Below are positions 49,523 to 59,246 of a stretch of DNA of 64,000 nucleotides, piece by piece. The translations under genes were made by a program, and so were the position numbers. The first letter of the stretch is position 1, and the number at the start of each line of letters is the position of its first letter. Origin of the DNA: Paenibacillus sp. CF384 (GTDB lineage: Bacteria > Bacillota > Bacilli > Paenibacillales > Paenibacillaceae); NCBI RefSeq assembly GCF_900106745.1, contig NZ_FNNV01000022.1, positions 1 to 64,000 of the forward strand. The letters are read 5' to 3'. The notes under the pieces are model-generated. The model saw nothing but the letters and a program-made list of their open reading frames with translations, did no database searches and was not told the origin of the DNA.

Positions 49523-49551
49523 TTGATACGTAATGATACAAGGTATATATA
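49523..49551 (+). promoter_or_regulatory. Promoter of the second two-component/ABC operon
   Basis: TTGATA (49523-49528) and TATATA (49546-49551) are 17 bases apart, leaving a leader of about 160 bases before the kinase gene. The direct repeat TGATAC-GTAA-TGATAC overlaps the -35 element. Confidence 0.55.
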
Positions 49552-49720
49552 GTAATCAAAAGTATAGCGGGTACAGCTGCCCTTTGCGTCACTAACGCGA
49601 CTAGCGCCAGCCCCCAACAATCCCGATAGATCTACACCTAACATCCATAAAAATAGCCATACGCGCGCCTAGCGTAAGTAAGATATAGTACCAGTAACGC
49701 GAGAAGGAGAGACTGTTCCG

Positions 49721-51547
49721 ATGGCCCATATGACGAACCCGCTCACACGGATGAACGTGAGACAGCAAATTATTTTACTTTTTATCATCATGGTCAGTCC
49801 GATTCTACTCTTGCAGTGGTATGGGAACACGAGGGCGGAGCTTATTCTGAAGCGCCATGTGACCAATGCCTACGTGGAGCTCAACAAGCAGAACATGGCG
49901 CTCCTCAGCCGCGATATCGACACCGTCAATAAAATTACCACGACGATCATTCAAAATCCGCTCACCCAGCAGCTCGTCCCGGCACCGGGGGAGTCCGTGT
50001 TCGAACGGGTGCAGGAGTATTCGAAGCTCGATAAGCTCATCGCAGGCTATTCGATCAGCGTGAATGGCGGCGAAGCGGTCTACTACAGCCTTTACGTGTA
50101 TGACCCTGAGGACTTTTACTATTTTGCACCCAAAATCCCCATGACGCAGACCGGGGTCTACTTCTTCTCCGACCGCGACAAGCCGGAATGGTTCGACGAA
50201 GCCGTGAAGAAGAAAGGCGAAGGCTACATGAAGCTGATCCGCAACAACATCGGCTTCTCGACGCAAACAACGCTGGCTTACGTTCGTTCGGTCAACAACA
50301 TCTCGAACGGACACGGCGTCATCGGCGTATTGGTCGCAACGAAGATGGATAAGAAGATTGGAGAGTCGTTTCAGAGCGTGACGCTGCCCGATGGGGAGAT
50401 TTTTTTTACCGATGCCAACAATCGGGTGCTGACGGCGACCACGCCTGGCATCATCGGCACGACGCTGCAGCTTCCGCCTGAAGCGGCAGAAATCAAACCT
50501 AATGAGGCGGATGGCATGAGCAACATCATCACGCCGGAATTTATCTATGTCATTAACGACAATCATCTGCTGCAGCAGAAGCTGATTTATAAAATTCCCG
50601 TCAACTCCCTGCTCCAGCAGCAAAATGAACTCAAGCGCGTCATCCAGCTCATCTCCATCGTATATACGATTTTCGGCATCATCGTCATCCTTTATTTCTG
50701 GCGTTCACTTATGACCCCGCTGCAACGGCTGGCATATTTCGTCCGCTCCTACGAGCCGGGCAGGAGGGTGCCGGAGACACCGGGCAAAGGACGTAAAGAC
50801 GAAGTCGGCGTACTCATCTCTTCCTTATATGACATGGCGCGGCGGCTCAATGTGCTGATTCATTACAAATACCAGATGGAAATCAAGGAGAAGGAGTCCC
50901 AGCTCCAGCTGTTATATCAACAGATCAACCCGCATCTCCTGTACAACACGCTCGAGAGTATTTATTGGAAAAGCACGCTGGAGGGCAACTCCGAATCCGC
51001 GGAAATGATCAAGGAGCTGTCCAAGCTGATGAAGATCAGCTTAAGCCGTGGGCGGGAGCTCATCTCGCTGGAAGACGAGATGGAGCATGCGAAGGCGTAC
51101 ATCAGCCTGCAGCAGAAACGGTACGAGTACGGCTTTCAAGTCATCTGGAACATTCCGGAGGAGCTGCTGCACAACCTGATTCCCAAGATCACCTTGCAGC
51201 CGCTAATCGAGAATTCCATCATTCACGGCGTTCGCAACATGGGTGAGGACGGCGAAATCATCATTACGGGCGCGCTGCTGGACCATGACAAAATCATCAT
51301 TCGCGTCGAGGATAACGGCTACAAGAAAGTGGATTTCGAAGCGATTCATCGACTGCTGAACGAAGAGAAGGGCGATCCGGCGATCGGGTACGGCATTCGG
51401 AATTTGGACCAGCGGATTCGGCTTCATTTTGGCCGGAGCTTCGGGATTAGTTATGAGGAGCGGGAAGAACGGGGAACGCGCGTTGTTATTATTCTGCCGC
51501 GCAGCCACGACGAAAGCAGCGATGCAGCCGCGGGACCTACTATATAA
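49721..51547 (+). CDS. YesM-type sensor histidine kinase
   Basis: 608 residues. The first membrane helix is at residues 17-32 (IILLFIIMVSPILLLQW), followed by an outside sensor of about 270 residues, a second helix (LISIVYTIFGIIVILYFW) and a HAMP-like linker. The His-kinase motif is QQINPHLLYN (His near residue 404), with Leu where most relatives have Phe. The ATPase boxes are LIENSIIHG and VEDNGY, with GIGNL-like GIRNLDQRI. GAAGGAGAG precedes the ATG. It is the first gene of a six-gene run with its response regulator, two permeases, a binding lipoprotein and a hydrolase-like protein, so it likely senses that sugar. Confidence 0.93.
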   Translation: MAHMTNPLTRMNVRQQIILLFIIMVSPILLLQWYGNTRAELILKRHVTNAYVELNKQNMALLSRDIDTVNKITTTIIQNPLTQQLVPAPGESVFERVQEYSKLDKLIAGYSISVNGGEAVYYSLYVYDPEDFYYFAPKIPMTQTGVYFFSDRDKPEWFDEAVKKKGEGYMKLIRNNIGFSTQTTLAYVRSVNNISNGHGVIGVLVATKMDKKIGESFQSVTLPDGEIFFTDANNRVLTATTPGIIGTTLQLPPEAAEIKPNEADGMSNIITPEFIYVINDNHLLQQKLIYKIPVNSLLQQQNELKRVIQLISIVYTIFGIIVILYFWRSLMTPLQRLAYFVRSYEPGRRVPETPGKGRKDEVGVLISSLYDMARRLNVLIHYKYQMEIKEKESQLQLLYQQINPHLLYNTLESIYWKSTLEGNSESAEMIKELSKLMKISLSRGRELISLEDEMEHAKAYISLQQKRYEYGFQVIWNIPEELLHNLIPKITLQPLIENSIIHGVRNMGEDGEIIITGALLDHDKIIIRVEDNGYKKVDFEAIHRLLNEEKGDPAIGYGIRNLDQRIRLHFGRSFGISYEEREERGTRVVIILPRSHDESSDAAAGPTI

Positions 51548-51574
51548 GCAAGAGCAAGGAGGGAATTACACGAC

Positions 51575-52879
51575 ATGTATTCCATATTGGTAGTAGACGA
51601 CGAACCGTTAATTTGCAAAGGACTGAGCAGTCTGCTCATGTCATCGGGTCTGGCCATCTCCCAGCTGTACGTCGCACATAACGGGTACGAGGCGATGGAT
51701 TATTTAAGGCTGGAAGATATAGATTTACTCGTGACGGATATCCAGATGGGCGAAATGAGCGGCATCGAGCTGATGCATCAAGCCAAGATGATCAAGCCTT
51801 GGGTGCAGACGATCATCATCTCCGCCCATGAGACATTTCAATATGCGCAGTTGGCCATTCGGCTCGGCGCGAAGGATTACCTCATTAAACCGCTGAACAG
51901 CGACCAGTTCCTCGACTCGGTGCGCAACGTGCTGTTGAACACCAACAAAACAAGCCCCTCGCAAGATGAGCTGCTGGCAGGCTTTCGCGAGCAATTCCAC
52001 ATGGAGCAGCCCTCGCCGAAGCGAACAGCACTGCTGAACAAGCTGCTGACAGATACAAAGGAGGCAGAAGCGCTCGCGACGGCTGAACTCTTGAAGCGCG
52101 AACATGCCACCGTGCTCACTGGGCCGTATTTCTCCGTGCTGCGCGTGAAGCTAAGCCGTTCCTCGGAGCTGCTGCAATATGCGGCGCTCAACATTGCGAT
52201 GGAGCTGCTCGACCAAGCCTGGCTTCCGGTCGCCTTCTACTCGCCGGAGGATGAGGTTAGCATCATTATTCAGTGGGACGATAAGCGCTTCGAGGATAGC
52301 GGCACATCGCGGATCAACCAGCTCGACATGCTGGGTCGCAGCTTGCAATTCAACATTACGAAGTACCTCGGGATGAACTGCGTCATCGGCATCAGCCAAG
52401 TATTGCGAGGTGTTCCATTCTTAAGCGAGCTCGGTGAACAAGCGCAGAAGGCGATCAGATGGAACCACGACCATAAGGAGCTGAGCGTCTTCTATTATGG
52501 CGACTTCAATTGGAGCCGTTATGACGCGAAGCAGGACCCGACGGTGGAGGAGCTGGATGCGCAGAACAACATTATCGCCCAGAAAGCGAAGAGCTATATC
52601 GATGAACACTATGCCCAGAAGGGGTTAACGCTTCATGAGGTGGCGCAGAAGAACCATGTCAGCCCGAATTACCTCAGCTATCTGTTCAAGAAGAACATCG
52701 GCCATAATTTATGGGAATACGTTATTAAGCTGCGCATGGAAGAGAGCCGGAAGCTGATCCTCACCACGGATCTTCGCAGGTACGAGATTGCGGAGCGGGT
52801 AGGCTATGAGTCGCCGGAGCATTTCAGTAAAATTTTCAAAAAATATTTCGGTGTCAGCCCAACGGAGCTGAAGAAGTAA
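51575..52879 (+). CDS. YesN-type response regulator with AraC-type DNA-binding domain
   Basis: 434 residues. The receiver has acidic pair D8-D9, phosphoacceptor Asp55 (LVTDIQMG) and Lys in LIKPLNSDQ. A middle linker follows, and the C-terminal AraC double helix-turn-helix lies in the last 100 residues (LTLHEVAQKNHVSPNYLSYLFKK, then YEIAERVGYESPEHFSKIFKKYFG). GGAGGG lies upstream of the ATG, 27 bases after the kinase stop. It should activate the ABC genes that follow directly. Confidence 0.95.
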   Translation: MYSILVVDDEPLICKGLSSLLMSSGLAISQLYVAHNGYEAMDYLRLEDIDLLVTDIQMGEMSGIELMHQAKMIKPWVQTIIISAHETFQYAQLAIRLGAKDYLIKPLNSDQFLDSVRNVLLNTNKTSPSQDELLAGFREQFHMEQPSPKRTALLNKLLTDTKEAEALATAELLKREHATVLTGPYFSVLRVKLSRSSELLQYAALNIAMELLDQAWLPVAFYSPEDEVSIIIQWDDKRFEDSGTSRINQLDMLGRSLQFNITKYLGMNCVIGISQVLRGVPFLSELGEQAQKAIRWNHDHKELSVFYYGDFNWSRYDAKQDPTVEELDAQNNIIAQKAKSYIDEHYAQKGLTLHEVAQKNHVSPNYLSYLFKKNIGHNLWEYVIKLRMEESRKLILTTDLRRYEIAERVGYESPEHFSKIFKKYFGVSPTELKK

Positions 52880-52897
52880 TATCGCCTATGATCCTCA

Positions 52898-52988
52898 TAG
52901 AACTGCACATGTTCAGCCATGACCCGCTTCTCTAGAATGAAAGTAGGCAAGCAGAAACGACGAGCCTCCAAGCGAAGTCGCCGTTTCT
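52898..52988 (+). other. Leader between regulator and permease genes: shared word and hairpin
   Basis: TAGAACTGCACATGTTC at 52898-52914 recurs as TAGACCTGCACATGATC at 54785-54801, the two long gaps of the same operon. AGAAACG (from 52953) pairs with CGTTTCT (ending 52988). There is no T-run, so this may affect mRNA processing or expression balance rather than end transcription. Confidence 0.45.
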
Positions 52989-53017
52989 CAAGGCTACAAC
53001 ATGAAAGAGGGGACCAT

Positions 53018-53890
53018 ATGGGAACGTCCGCGCGGTTTAAAAAACATATTTGGGGTTATTTGTTCGTGGTACCGGCAGCAGTCATCTTCATTCTGTTCTT
53101 ATGGATGCCGATCGTGAAAGGATTTATTTACAGCTTCTATCAGGTCGATTTCGTCAAAGGCAATACGTTTGTCGGCTTCGATAATTTCCGGACCGTGCTG
53201 CATGATCAAGATGTATGGACAGCGGTGAAGAACACGCTGTATTATATGCTGCTCTGCCTATTGATCGGCTTCTGGGTACCGATTGTATTCTCGATTGCGA
53301 TCTCGGAGCTGAAGCGGTTCCAAGGCTTCGTGCGCGTTGCGGCGTATTTGCCGAACGTCATTCCGGTTGTGGTTCTGTACGGGTTATGGCGCTGGATGTA
53401 CGATCCTGTCGGTCCGATCAACGCAACCATTACGCAAGCCGGCTTCGAGCCGATCTCCTTCATGACCGATACGAAATGGTCGATGATTTCGCTCGTCTTC
53501 ATGGAAACCTGGCAGCAATTCGGTGCTGCGATGCTGATTTATCTCGCTGCGGTGCTGAGTATTCCTCGCGATCTATACGAGGCGGCTGAGATTGACGGCG
53601 CCGGCGTATGGAACCGAATTCGTCATATTACGCTGCCATTCATTCGTAACCTGGTCATTCTCTTGCTAATCTTGCAGCTTATCGCTACCTCTCAAGGCTT
53701 CCAGTCGCAGTTCGCTATGCTTGACGGCGGACCGAACAACGCAACGCTGACCTATGCGCTGCTCATCGTCAAATACGCCTTCACAAGGCTCGATTACGGT
53801 GCGGCATCTGCGCTTGGCGTGCTCATGTTCCTCGTGCTCGGCGGACTTGCCGTCCTCCAGCACCGACTTTCCAGCAGAGAGGTGAACTAA
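53018..53890 (+). CDS. Carbohydrate ABC transporter permease (MalF/MsmF type)
   Basis: About 290 residues and six helices, the first at LFVVPAAVIFILFLWMPIVKGFIY. The coupling signature is LYEAAEIDGAGVWNRIRHITLPFI. The frame is open from 52919, but the ATG at 53018 has AAAGAGGGG upstream and the upstream part is basic and unlike the family. The second permease begins 1 base after its stop. No ATPase is encoded here, so a shared MsmX-type ATPase is implied. Confidence 0.93.
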   Translation: MGTSARFKKHIWGYLFVVPAAVIFILFLWMPIVKGFIYSFYQVDFVKGNTFVGFDNFRTVLHDQDVWTAVKNTLYYMLLCLLIGFWVPIVFSIAISELKRFQGFVRVAAYLPNVIPVVVLYGLWRWMYDPVGPINATITQAGFEPISFMTDTKWSMISLVFMETWQQFGAAMLIYLAAVLSIPRDLYEAAEIDGAGVWNRIRHITLPFIRNLVILLLILQLIATSQGFQSQFAMLDGGPNNATLTYALLIVKYAFTRLDYGAASALGVLMFLVLGGLAVLQHRLSSREVN

Positions 53891-53891
53891 G

Positions 53892-54764
53892 ATGAAGAGC
53901 TATGACCGAGGTATACTATCCCGTTATGATTTGCAGAAAACATCCAATAAGCTGGTTTATGGCCTCATGCTGCTCGTCATCACAGCGATGGTCTGCTCCA
54001 TGCTTTATCCGATATTGGTTACGCTGCTGAACAGCTTTAAGTCCAACGTGGAGGTCAACTCGTTCCCGCCGCATTTTATTCCGCAGACCTGGCAGGCGGA
54101 TACGTATTCCAAAGGGTGGAACTATATTCAGCTGCCGCTCTTCTTCCGCAATACGATGATAATCTTCGGCGGCAATATGTTCGTCACGGTGCTTGTGCTT
54201 GGCTTGGCTTCCTTTAGCTTGTCGAGGCTCAATATCCCGTACAACCGGGCGATTAACTTCTTCTTCCTTGCGGCCTTGTTCATCCCGCCAACAACGTACA
54301 TCATCCCGAACTTCGTCAACCTGAAGGATTTGGGCTTGCTCAATACGTTCCAAGCGTTTTGGCTGCCGGCCGGGGCGAATGCCTTCTTCCTGCTGCTGCT
54401 CAAGAACTTCTTCGATGGCATCAGCCATGAGCTGTTCGAAGCGGGCCGCATCGACGGGGCGTCGGATTTCAGATTGTTTGTCTCGATTGCGATTCCGCTG
54501 TCGGTTCCGATCTTCTCGACACTTGCGATCTTCGTCTTCTCCACGGCATGGAACGACTGGTTCTGGCCATCGCTGGTGATGCATACCGACCAGAAACGAC
54601 CGCTTGCTACGGCAATCTATAATTACGTCATTAACGTGCGCAGGCTGGATACGAACGTGAAATTCGCGATGCTGACCATGGTCATGCTGCCGCCGATTGC
54701 CGTATTCCTTATTTTCCAACGGTTCATCATTCGAGGGCTGCATATGGGCGGCGTCAAAGGATAG
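53892..54764 (+). CDS. Carbohydrate ABC transporter permease (MalG/AraQ type)
   Basis: 290 residues with six helices. The signature is LFEAGRIDGASDFRLFVSIAIPLSVP, and the C-terminus FIIRGLHMGGVKG is characteristic of the MalG-type subunit. GAGAGGTGA near the end of the previous gene serves as its ribosome binding site. It partners the permease immediately upstream. Confidence 0.93.
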   Translation: MKSYDRGILSRYDLQKTSNKLVYGLMLLVITAMVCSMLYPILVTLLNSFKSNVEVNSFPPHFIPQTWQADTYSKGWNYIQLPLFFRNTMIIFGGNMFVTVLVLGLASFSLSRLNIPYNRAINFFFLAALFIPPTTYIIPNFVNLKDLGLLNTFQAFWLPAGANAFFLLLLKNFFDGISHELFEAGRIDGASDFRLFVSIAIPLSVPIFSTLAIFVFSTAWNDWFWPSLVMHTDQKRPLATAIYNYVINVRRLDTNVKFAMLTMVMLPPIAVFLIFQRFIIRGLHMGGVKG

Positions 54765-54885
54765 AAAGGATCACATCGTAATCGTAGACCTGCACATGAT
54801 CGACATAGGAATACACATTCTGCTTTCTCTGCGCCTCTATTATGATGAGCGTGTAAGGTAAATAAACGTGAGAAGGGGAACTAAC

Positions 54886-56373
54886 ATGCGTAAGATGCGT
54901 AAGGTTTCATTCATTCTGGCCAGCATGTTTCTAATGACAGGCGTCCTGTCGGCATGCGGAAGCTCGAACGACAACAACACCAGCGAGAACAGCGGCAAGA
55001 CGAACAATGCGGCCTCATCGAATACCAGCACAAATACCAGCACGAATACGGCGGATAACACAGGCGATAACACCGCTGCGGAAGAAACACCTGCTGCTAA
55101 AGTAACGATCAGCATTTACTATCCAACACCGGATTTGGTGGAGAAGAGAGCGCTTGAAGACGACAAAATCAAACGTTTCACAGAGAAATATCCGAACGTT
55201 GAGATCGTGAAGAGCGAGTGGCAGTACAACCCGAACGAGATCGGAATCAAGATGGGTGCGAACGAAGCACCGACATTGTTCAATACTTATGCGACAGAAG
55301 GTAAATTCCTGGCAGAGCGTGGCTGGGCAGCGGATATCACAGAGCTGTTCAACAACTATGCGTTCAAAGATCAAATGAACCCGATTCTGCAAAATCAATT
55401 CATCATCGGCGACAAAGTGTACGGCATCGCGCAGCAAGGTTATGTAACCGGCACAGTCGTGAATAAGAAAATGCTGACGGATAAAGGCGTAGCCGTTCCA
55501 TCCTTCGACTGGACTTGGGACGACATGCTGAATACGGCGAAAGCGGTTGCGGAACCGAAGAAAGGCATTTCCGGCATCGCGCCAATGGGTAAAGGCAATG
55601 AAGCGGGCTGGAACTGGACCAACTTCTTGTTCGAAGCAGGCGGCGAAATTCAAACGGTTGACGGCGGCAAAGTAACGGCAGCCTTCAATTCCGAAGCAGG
55701 TCTTAAAGCGCTTGAGTTCTACCACAAGCTGGCGTGGGAAGCGAGCGCAATTCCGAAGGACTTCGCACTTGGCTGGGGCGATGCAGTAGGCGCATTCGCA
55801 CAGGGCAGAACGGCTATGGTTATCGCAGGTCCGGACGGCCCGGTTGACCAAGGGCTGAACCAAGGCGGCATGAAGCCGGAAGACATTCTCGTGTACCCAA
55901 TGCCTGCAGCAGAGAAAGGCGGCAAGCACACTGGCGTACTAGGCGGCGACTTCCTGGTTATCAATCCGAACGCTTCCAAAGAAGAGCAAGAGATGGCGTT
56001 CAACTACGCAACGTTCGATTACTTCTCCGACAAAGGCTTGGAGTCTGTTGAAGAAAGCATCAAACAACGCAAAACGGACAACAAATTCTTCATCCCGCCG
56101 GTTATTCAGTACTACAACGATAACTCGGATTACGGTCAGAAGGTAAAAGCGGTTTACGACAAATACGACAACGTGTACCAATACAGCCCGGAAATCATGA
56201 GCTTGCTTGACGGTAAACCGGAAGCACAGTTCAACACGCAAGATTACTACGCGGCCATGACGAATGTCGTGCAAGAAGTGTTCTCGAAGAAAGACGTCGA
56301 CATGAAAGCGGAGTTGGATGCGGCAGCGAAAAACATGCAAGAAAAGTTCTACAACACAATCAAGGTTGAATAG
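54886..56373 (+). CDS. Extracellular sugar-binding lipoprotein of ABC transporter
   Basis: About 495 residues. The signal peptide ends in lipobox VLSAC, followed by an Asn/Thr/Ser-rich spacer (SENSGKTNNAASSNTSTNTS) and a family 1 solute-binding domain (VTISIYYPTPDLVEKRALEDDKIKRFTEKYPNVEIVKSEW, then AFAQGRTAMVIAGPDGP). The ATG at 54886 follows AGAAGGGG. It is the receptor for the two permeases. The 121-base gap upstream may hold an extra promoter or processing site for higher expression. The hydrolase-like gene starts 10 bases after its stop. Confidence 0.93.
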   Translation: MRKMRKVSFILASMFLMTGVLSACGSSNDNNTSENSGKTNNAASSNTSTNTSTNTADNTGDNTAAEETPAAKVTISIYYPTPDLVEKRALEDDKIKRFTEKYPNVEIVKSEWQYNPNEIGIKMGANEAPTLFNTYATEGKFLAERGWAADITELFNNYAFKDQMNPILQNQFIIGDKVYGIAQQGYVTGTVVNKKMLTDKGVAVPSFDWTWDDMLNTAKAVAEPKKGISGIAPMGKGNEAGWNWTNFLFEAGGEIQTVDGGKVTAAFNSEAGLKALEFYHKLAWEASAIPKDFALGWGDAVGAFAQGRTAMVIAGPDGPVDQGLNQGGMKPEDILVYPMPAAEKGGKHTGVLGGDFLVINPNASKEEQEMAFNYATFDYFSDKGLESVEESIKQRKTDNKFFIPPVIQYYNDNSDYGQKVKAVYDKYDNVYQYSPEIMSLLDGKPEAQFNTQDYYAAMTNVVQEVFSKKDVDMKAELDAAAKNMQEKFYNTIKVE

Positions 56374-56382
56374 GTCCGTTCG

Positions 56383-59139
56383 ATGCAGGCCTTGAAGCCG
56401 GAATCCCGAACAAGACTCTTCCTCGCAGCAGCGCTACTTCTGGTAGCGCTGCTGTCCCTTATCTCCCTCCGAAAAGATTTATTCACATCACACGCGGTAA
56501 GCTTCAAGGAAACCGGCAGCTTGCTCGTGCTGGCCAATGACAGCTACGAAATCGGTTTTCAGCGGGCAACCGGCGGGATCGCCTATATCAAGGACATGGG
56601 CACAGGCAGCAAAGTGATGCAAGGCAACCGCAAAGGAGCACTGTGGTGGGCTTTTCTGAAAGACAATTCATCCATAAACAGCTTAGGTGCAGCTAAATTT
56701 GACTATGAGTGGAAGAGCGGACGATCCGAGCTGCTTCTGCATTATGGCGGCAAGCTTGCCGTGGATGTGACCGCGAGCTTCGATGAGAGCAATCGCATTG
56801 CGCTTCGTGCTGAGGTGCAGAATGGTACGAATGACATCCTGCAGTCGTTTCGGTTCCCCTACGAGCTGAAATTCGCTGCGGATTCGGTCGTTGACGGACT
56901 GCTTCCGATGCTGCCTGGCGTGAAGCTGAAGCCTTCTTTCTTTACGGACAACAACGCTTATGAAGGGCAATATCCCGGCGTTATGTTTGCTTCGTATACG
57001 GCGCTGCGCACAACAGGCGGCAATGTTGCACTTTATGATTTGAGCGCAGAGGGCGACAAAGCCGTCGTGACGACAGAGCTTGGATTCAAGAACCAAACGG
57101 ATGATGCCGGCAAGAGTGCTTTCGTGCATCAATATAACGTCTGGACGGAATCCGGAGCGAGCTGGCAAAGTCCAACTGTAGTGCTTGAAATCGGCGGAGA
57201 TTATATGGACTCGATTGTCAGCTATCGCAAGCTGGGCGGAATTGACCGGTTTCCATCGCTGGATCATAAACTCGGCAGCGCGAAGGCGCACACCGCGGAG
57301 CTTCCGTTAATGAAGCTGGATATATCGGCTTTGGGCACAGAAAAGTGGGATACGCTGACGAGCGCTTATGTGGATGCTTTGCCATACAACGGGATGCTAC
57401 ATCTCGTGGGTTTCCAGACAGGCGGTCACGATGAGAACTATCCGGATTTCCTGCCTGCCGATCCGAAGTGGGGCGGCGAGGATGCTCTTCAAGCCTTCAT
57501 TGCAGATGCGAAGGCCAAAGGCAATCAGGTTGTGCCGTATACGAACTTCTCCTGGTGGGGCGTGCATTCTCCGACATTAGCGGCATTGCCGGAAGGCGTG
57601 AAGCTGGAGGATATCGTCGTGGAGCAGGCGAACGGTACGCTGCTTAAGGAAGATTACGGCGAACACAGCGGCTATGTGATGAATCTGAACCACCCGTTCG
57701 TGACGAAGCGGATTGCAGAGGAACATCAGAAGCTGATTGACGCTGGCGTGGATGGCATTTTCGAAGATCAATGGGGAATACGTAGCGCACCGTTCGTGGC
57801 AGGCGAGCAGCACCCCGAGAATACGGATGCTTGGTCCGCTTATTTCGAAGGGGTTCAGCAGTATTTTGCCTCCTCTAAACATCGTATGTATACCGAAGAC
57901 GGCATTGATGTGCTCGCCGATAACAGCATCGGATTTCTGGGAACGAACTACTTGTGGGATTTGCTTGGCTACCGGAAAAATACCGCTTCTTATACCGACT
58001 ACTATCCGCTTGCCGGCATGCTGCTGCGTGATAAAGTGCTGCTCTATCAGCATGATCTTGCTGCAGAGACGATGACGGATAATAAGGATATGCTCCGCTG
58101 GAATGCGGCGATGGGCTACAATTTAAGCGGCGATTTGTATACCGGTACTACGAATCCATGGGTCAGTCTGATCGGCGTATTCCAGAAGTATGTGCTTGCT
58201 GATTATGCCGATGCTCTCGTTCAGCGTTATGATTTGATCGATGCCACCACGACGAGGACGGATTTCGGGACGCATATCGTAACGGCGAACTGGGATACTC
58301 AGAAGCCTTATACGATGGATGAGCAGACGACGCTCACGGCGGGCGGTTTTGATATTGCTTCTGTGTCCAAAGAAGTACGGGCGGGCAGCTATGCGAGATA
58401 CAACGGTTATGAGCTTGATCCCGGCGAGCATTATTTGGCCGAGATTCGTGAGAAGAAGGAAATTCGCGTCTATCAGCCGATCGGTTCCGATACTACGCTG
58501 CGGATTAAGCCGATGAAAGGCTGGAAGCATGCTCATGCAGCAGCCTATGAGGCAGACGGCAAGAAAATCGCGGATATTCCCGTTGCTGAAGCAGGCGAGT
58601 GGCTGATGGTCGATTTTATTGCCGACATGGGCGGCAAGATGGCGGCCTATGTCTCGATTACGCCTACGGACGATGCGAGTCCGGTAAAGGAATCGCCGTT
58701 CAAGAAGGTGAGGGTGCAGGAGAACCTTGTACAAGGGCATGAGCTTCAATCCAGTACGAACACGAATACGGAATTAATTGCAAAGCTGGCAGGAGACGGC
58801 GATCCTTTCACGTATTGGGAGAGTGTCTCGAACAAATTTCCTCAGTCTTTGTCCGTAGATCTCGGAGATAAGAAGCAGCTTGGGCGAATCGTATTGAAGC
58901 TGCCGCCGCTTGATGCGTGGGCAGCACGTGATCAGTCCATTGCTGTGCAAGGCAGCGATGACGGCGAGCACTATACCGTAATCAAAGCGCTAGACACCTA
59001 CACCTTTGATCCTGCGAAGGAGAATACGGTTGAAATTGCGCTGGATGCAGCGAGCGCTCGGTATGTGAAGCTAATCGTAGAAGGCAACACAGGCTGGCCG
59101 GCGGCACAAATTTCTGAATTTGAACTGTATGGACCGTGA
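56383..59139 (+). CDS. Large membrane-anchored glycoside-hydrolase-like protein with F5/8 type C domain
   Basis: 918 residues. An N-terminal hydrophobic anchor or signal (LFLAAALLLVALLSLISL, residues 12-29) leads to a beta-sandwich and a TIM-barrel-like region with VDGIFEDQWG, YTEDGIDVLADN and TNYLWDLLGYR, whose acidic residues could serve in catalysis. It resembles the DUF6259 group linked to GH36/GH101-type barrels. The last 140 residues are a discoidin/CBM32-like carbohydrate-binding domain (DPFTYWESVSNKFPQSLSVDLG, then ARYVKLIVEG). It is translated right behind the binding lipoprotein, so it probably cuts the polysaccharide that this transporter takes up. The exact linkage is unknown. Confidence 0.82.
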   Translation: MQALKPESRTRLFLAAALLLVALLSLISLRKDLFTSHAVSFKETGSLLVLANDSYEIGFQRATGGIAYIKDMGTGSKVMQGNRKGALWWAFLKDNSSINSLGAAKFDYEWKSGRSELLLHYGGKLAVDVTASFDESNRIALRAEVQNGTNDILQSFRFPYELKFAADSVVDGLLPMLPGVKLKPSFFTDNNAYEGQYPGVMFASYTALRTTGGNVALYDLSAEGDKAVVTTELGFKNQTDDAGKSAFVHQYNVWTESGASWQSPTVVLEIGGDYMDSIVSYRKLGGIDRFPSLDHKLGSAKAHTAELPLMKLDISALGTEKWDTLTSAYVDALPYNGMLHLVGFQTGGHDENYPDFLPADPKWGGEDALQAFIADAKAKGNQVVPYTNFSWWGVHSPTLAALPEGVKLEDIVVEQANGTLLKEDYGEHSGYVMNLNHPFVTKRIAEEHQKLIDAGVDGIFEDQWGIRSAPFVAGEQHPENTDAWSAYFEGVQQYFASSKHRMYTEDGIDVLADNSIGFLGTNYLWDLLGYRKNTASYTDYYPLAGMLLRDKVLLYQHDLAAETMTDNKDMLRWNAAMGYNLSGDLYTGTTNPWVSLIGVFQKYVLADYADALVQRYDLIDATTTRTDFGTHIVTANWDTQKPYTMDEQTTLTAGGFDIASVSKEVRAGSYARYNGYELDPGEHYLAEIREKKEIRVYQPIGSDTTLRIKPMKGWKHAHAAAYEADGKKIADIPVAEAGEWLMVDFIADMGGKMAAYVSITPTDDASPVKESPFKKVRVQENLVQGHELQSSTNTNTELIAKLAGDGDPFTYWESVSNKFPQSLSVDLGDKKQLGRIVLKLPPLDAWAARDQSIAVQGSDDGEHYTVIKALDTYTFDPAKENTVEIALDAASARYVKLIVEGNTGWPAAQISEFELYGP

Positions 59140-59158
59140 AATCGTCAGATATCGTCAC

Positions 59159-59196
59159 AAAAACGCATGCTTTTACAGATGCGTTTCTTCTTTTTC
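59159..59196 (+). terminator. Terminator of the second ABC/hydrolase operon
   Basis: AACGCAT/ATGCGTT stem followed by T-rich TTCTTCTTTTT. TATAAT at about 59201 may be the -10 of the sigma-factor gene. Confidence 0.85.
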
Positions 59197-59246
59197 CTGT
59201 TATAATAAGAGATAAGACGGATGACGGGTGGCAAAGGAGAATTGCC

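Noticed and set aside
53916-54743. Antisense frame over the second MalG-type permease
   Set aside because: Highly charged, low-complexity translation (many Arg, Gln, Glu), typical of the mirror of a membrane protein.
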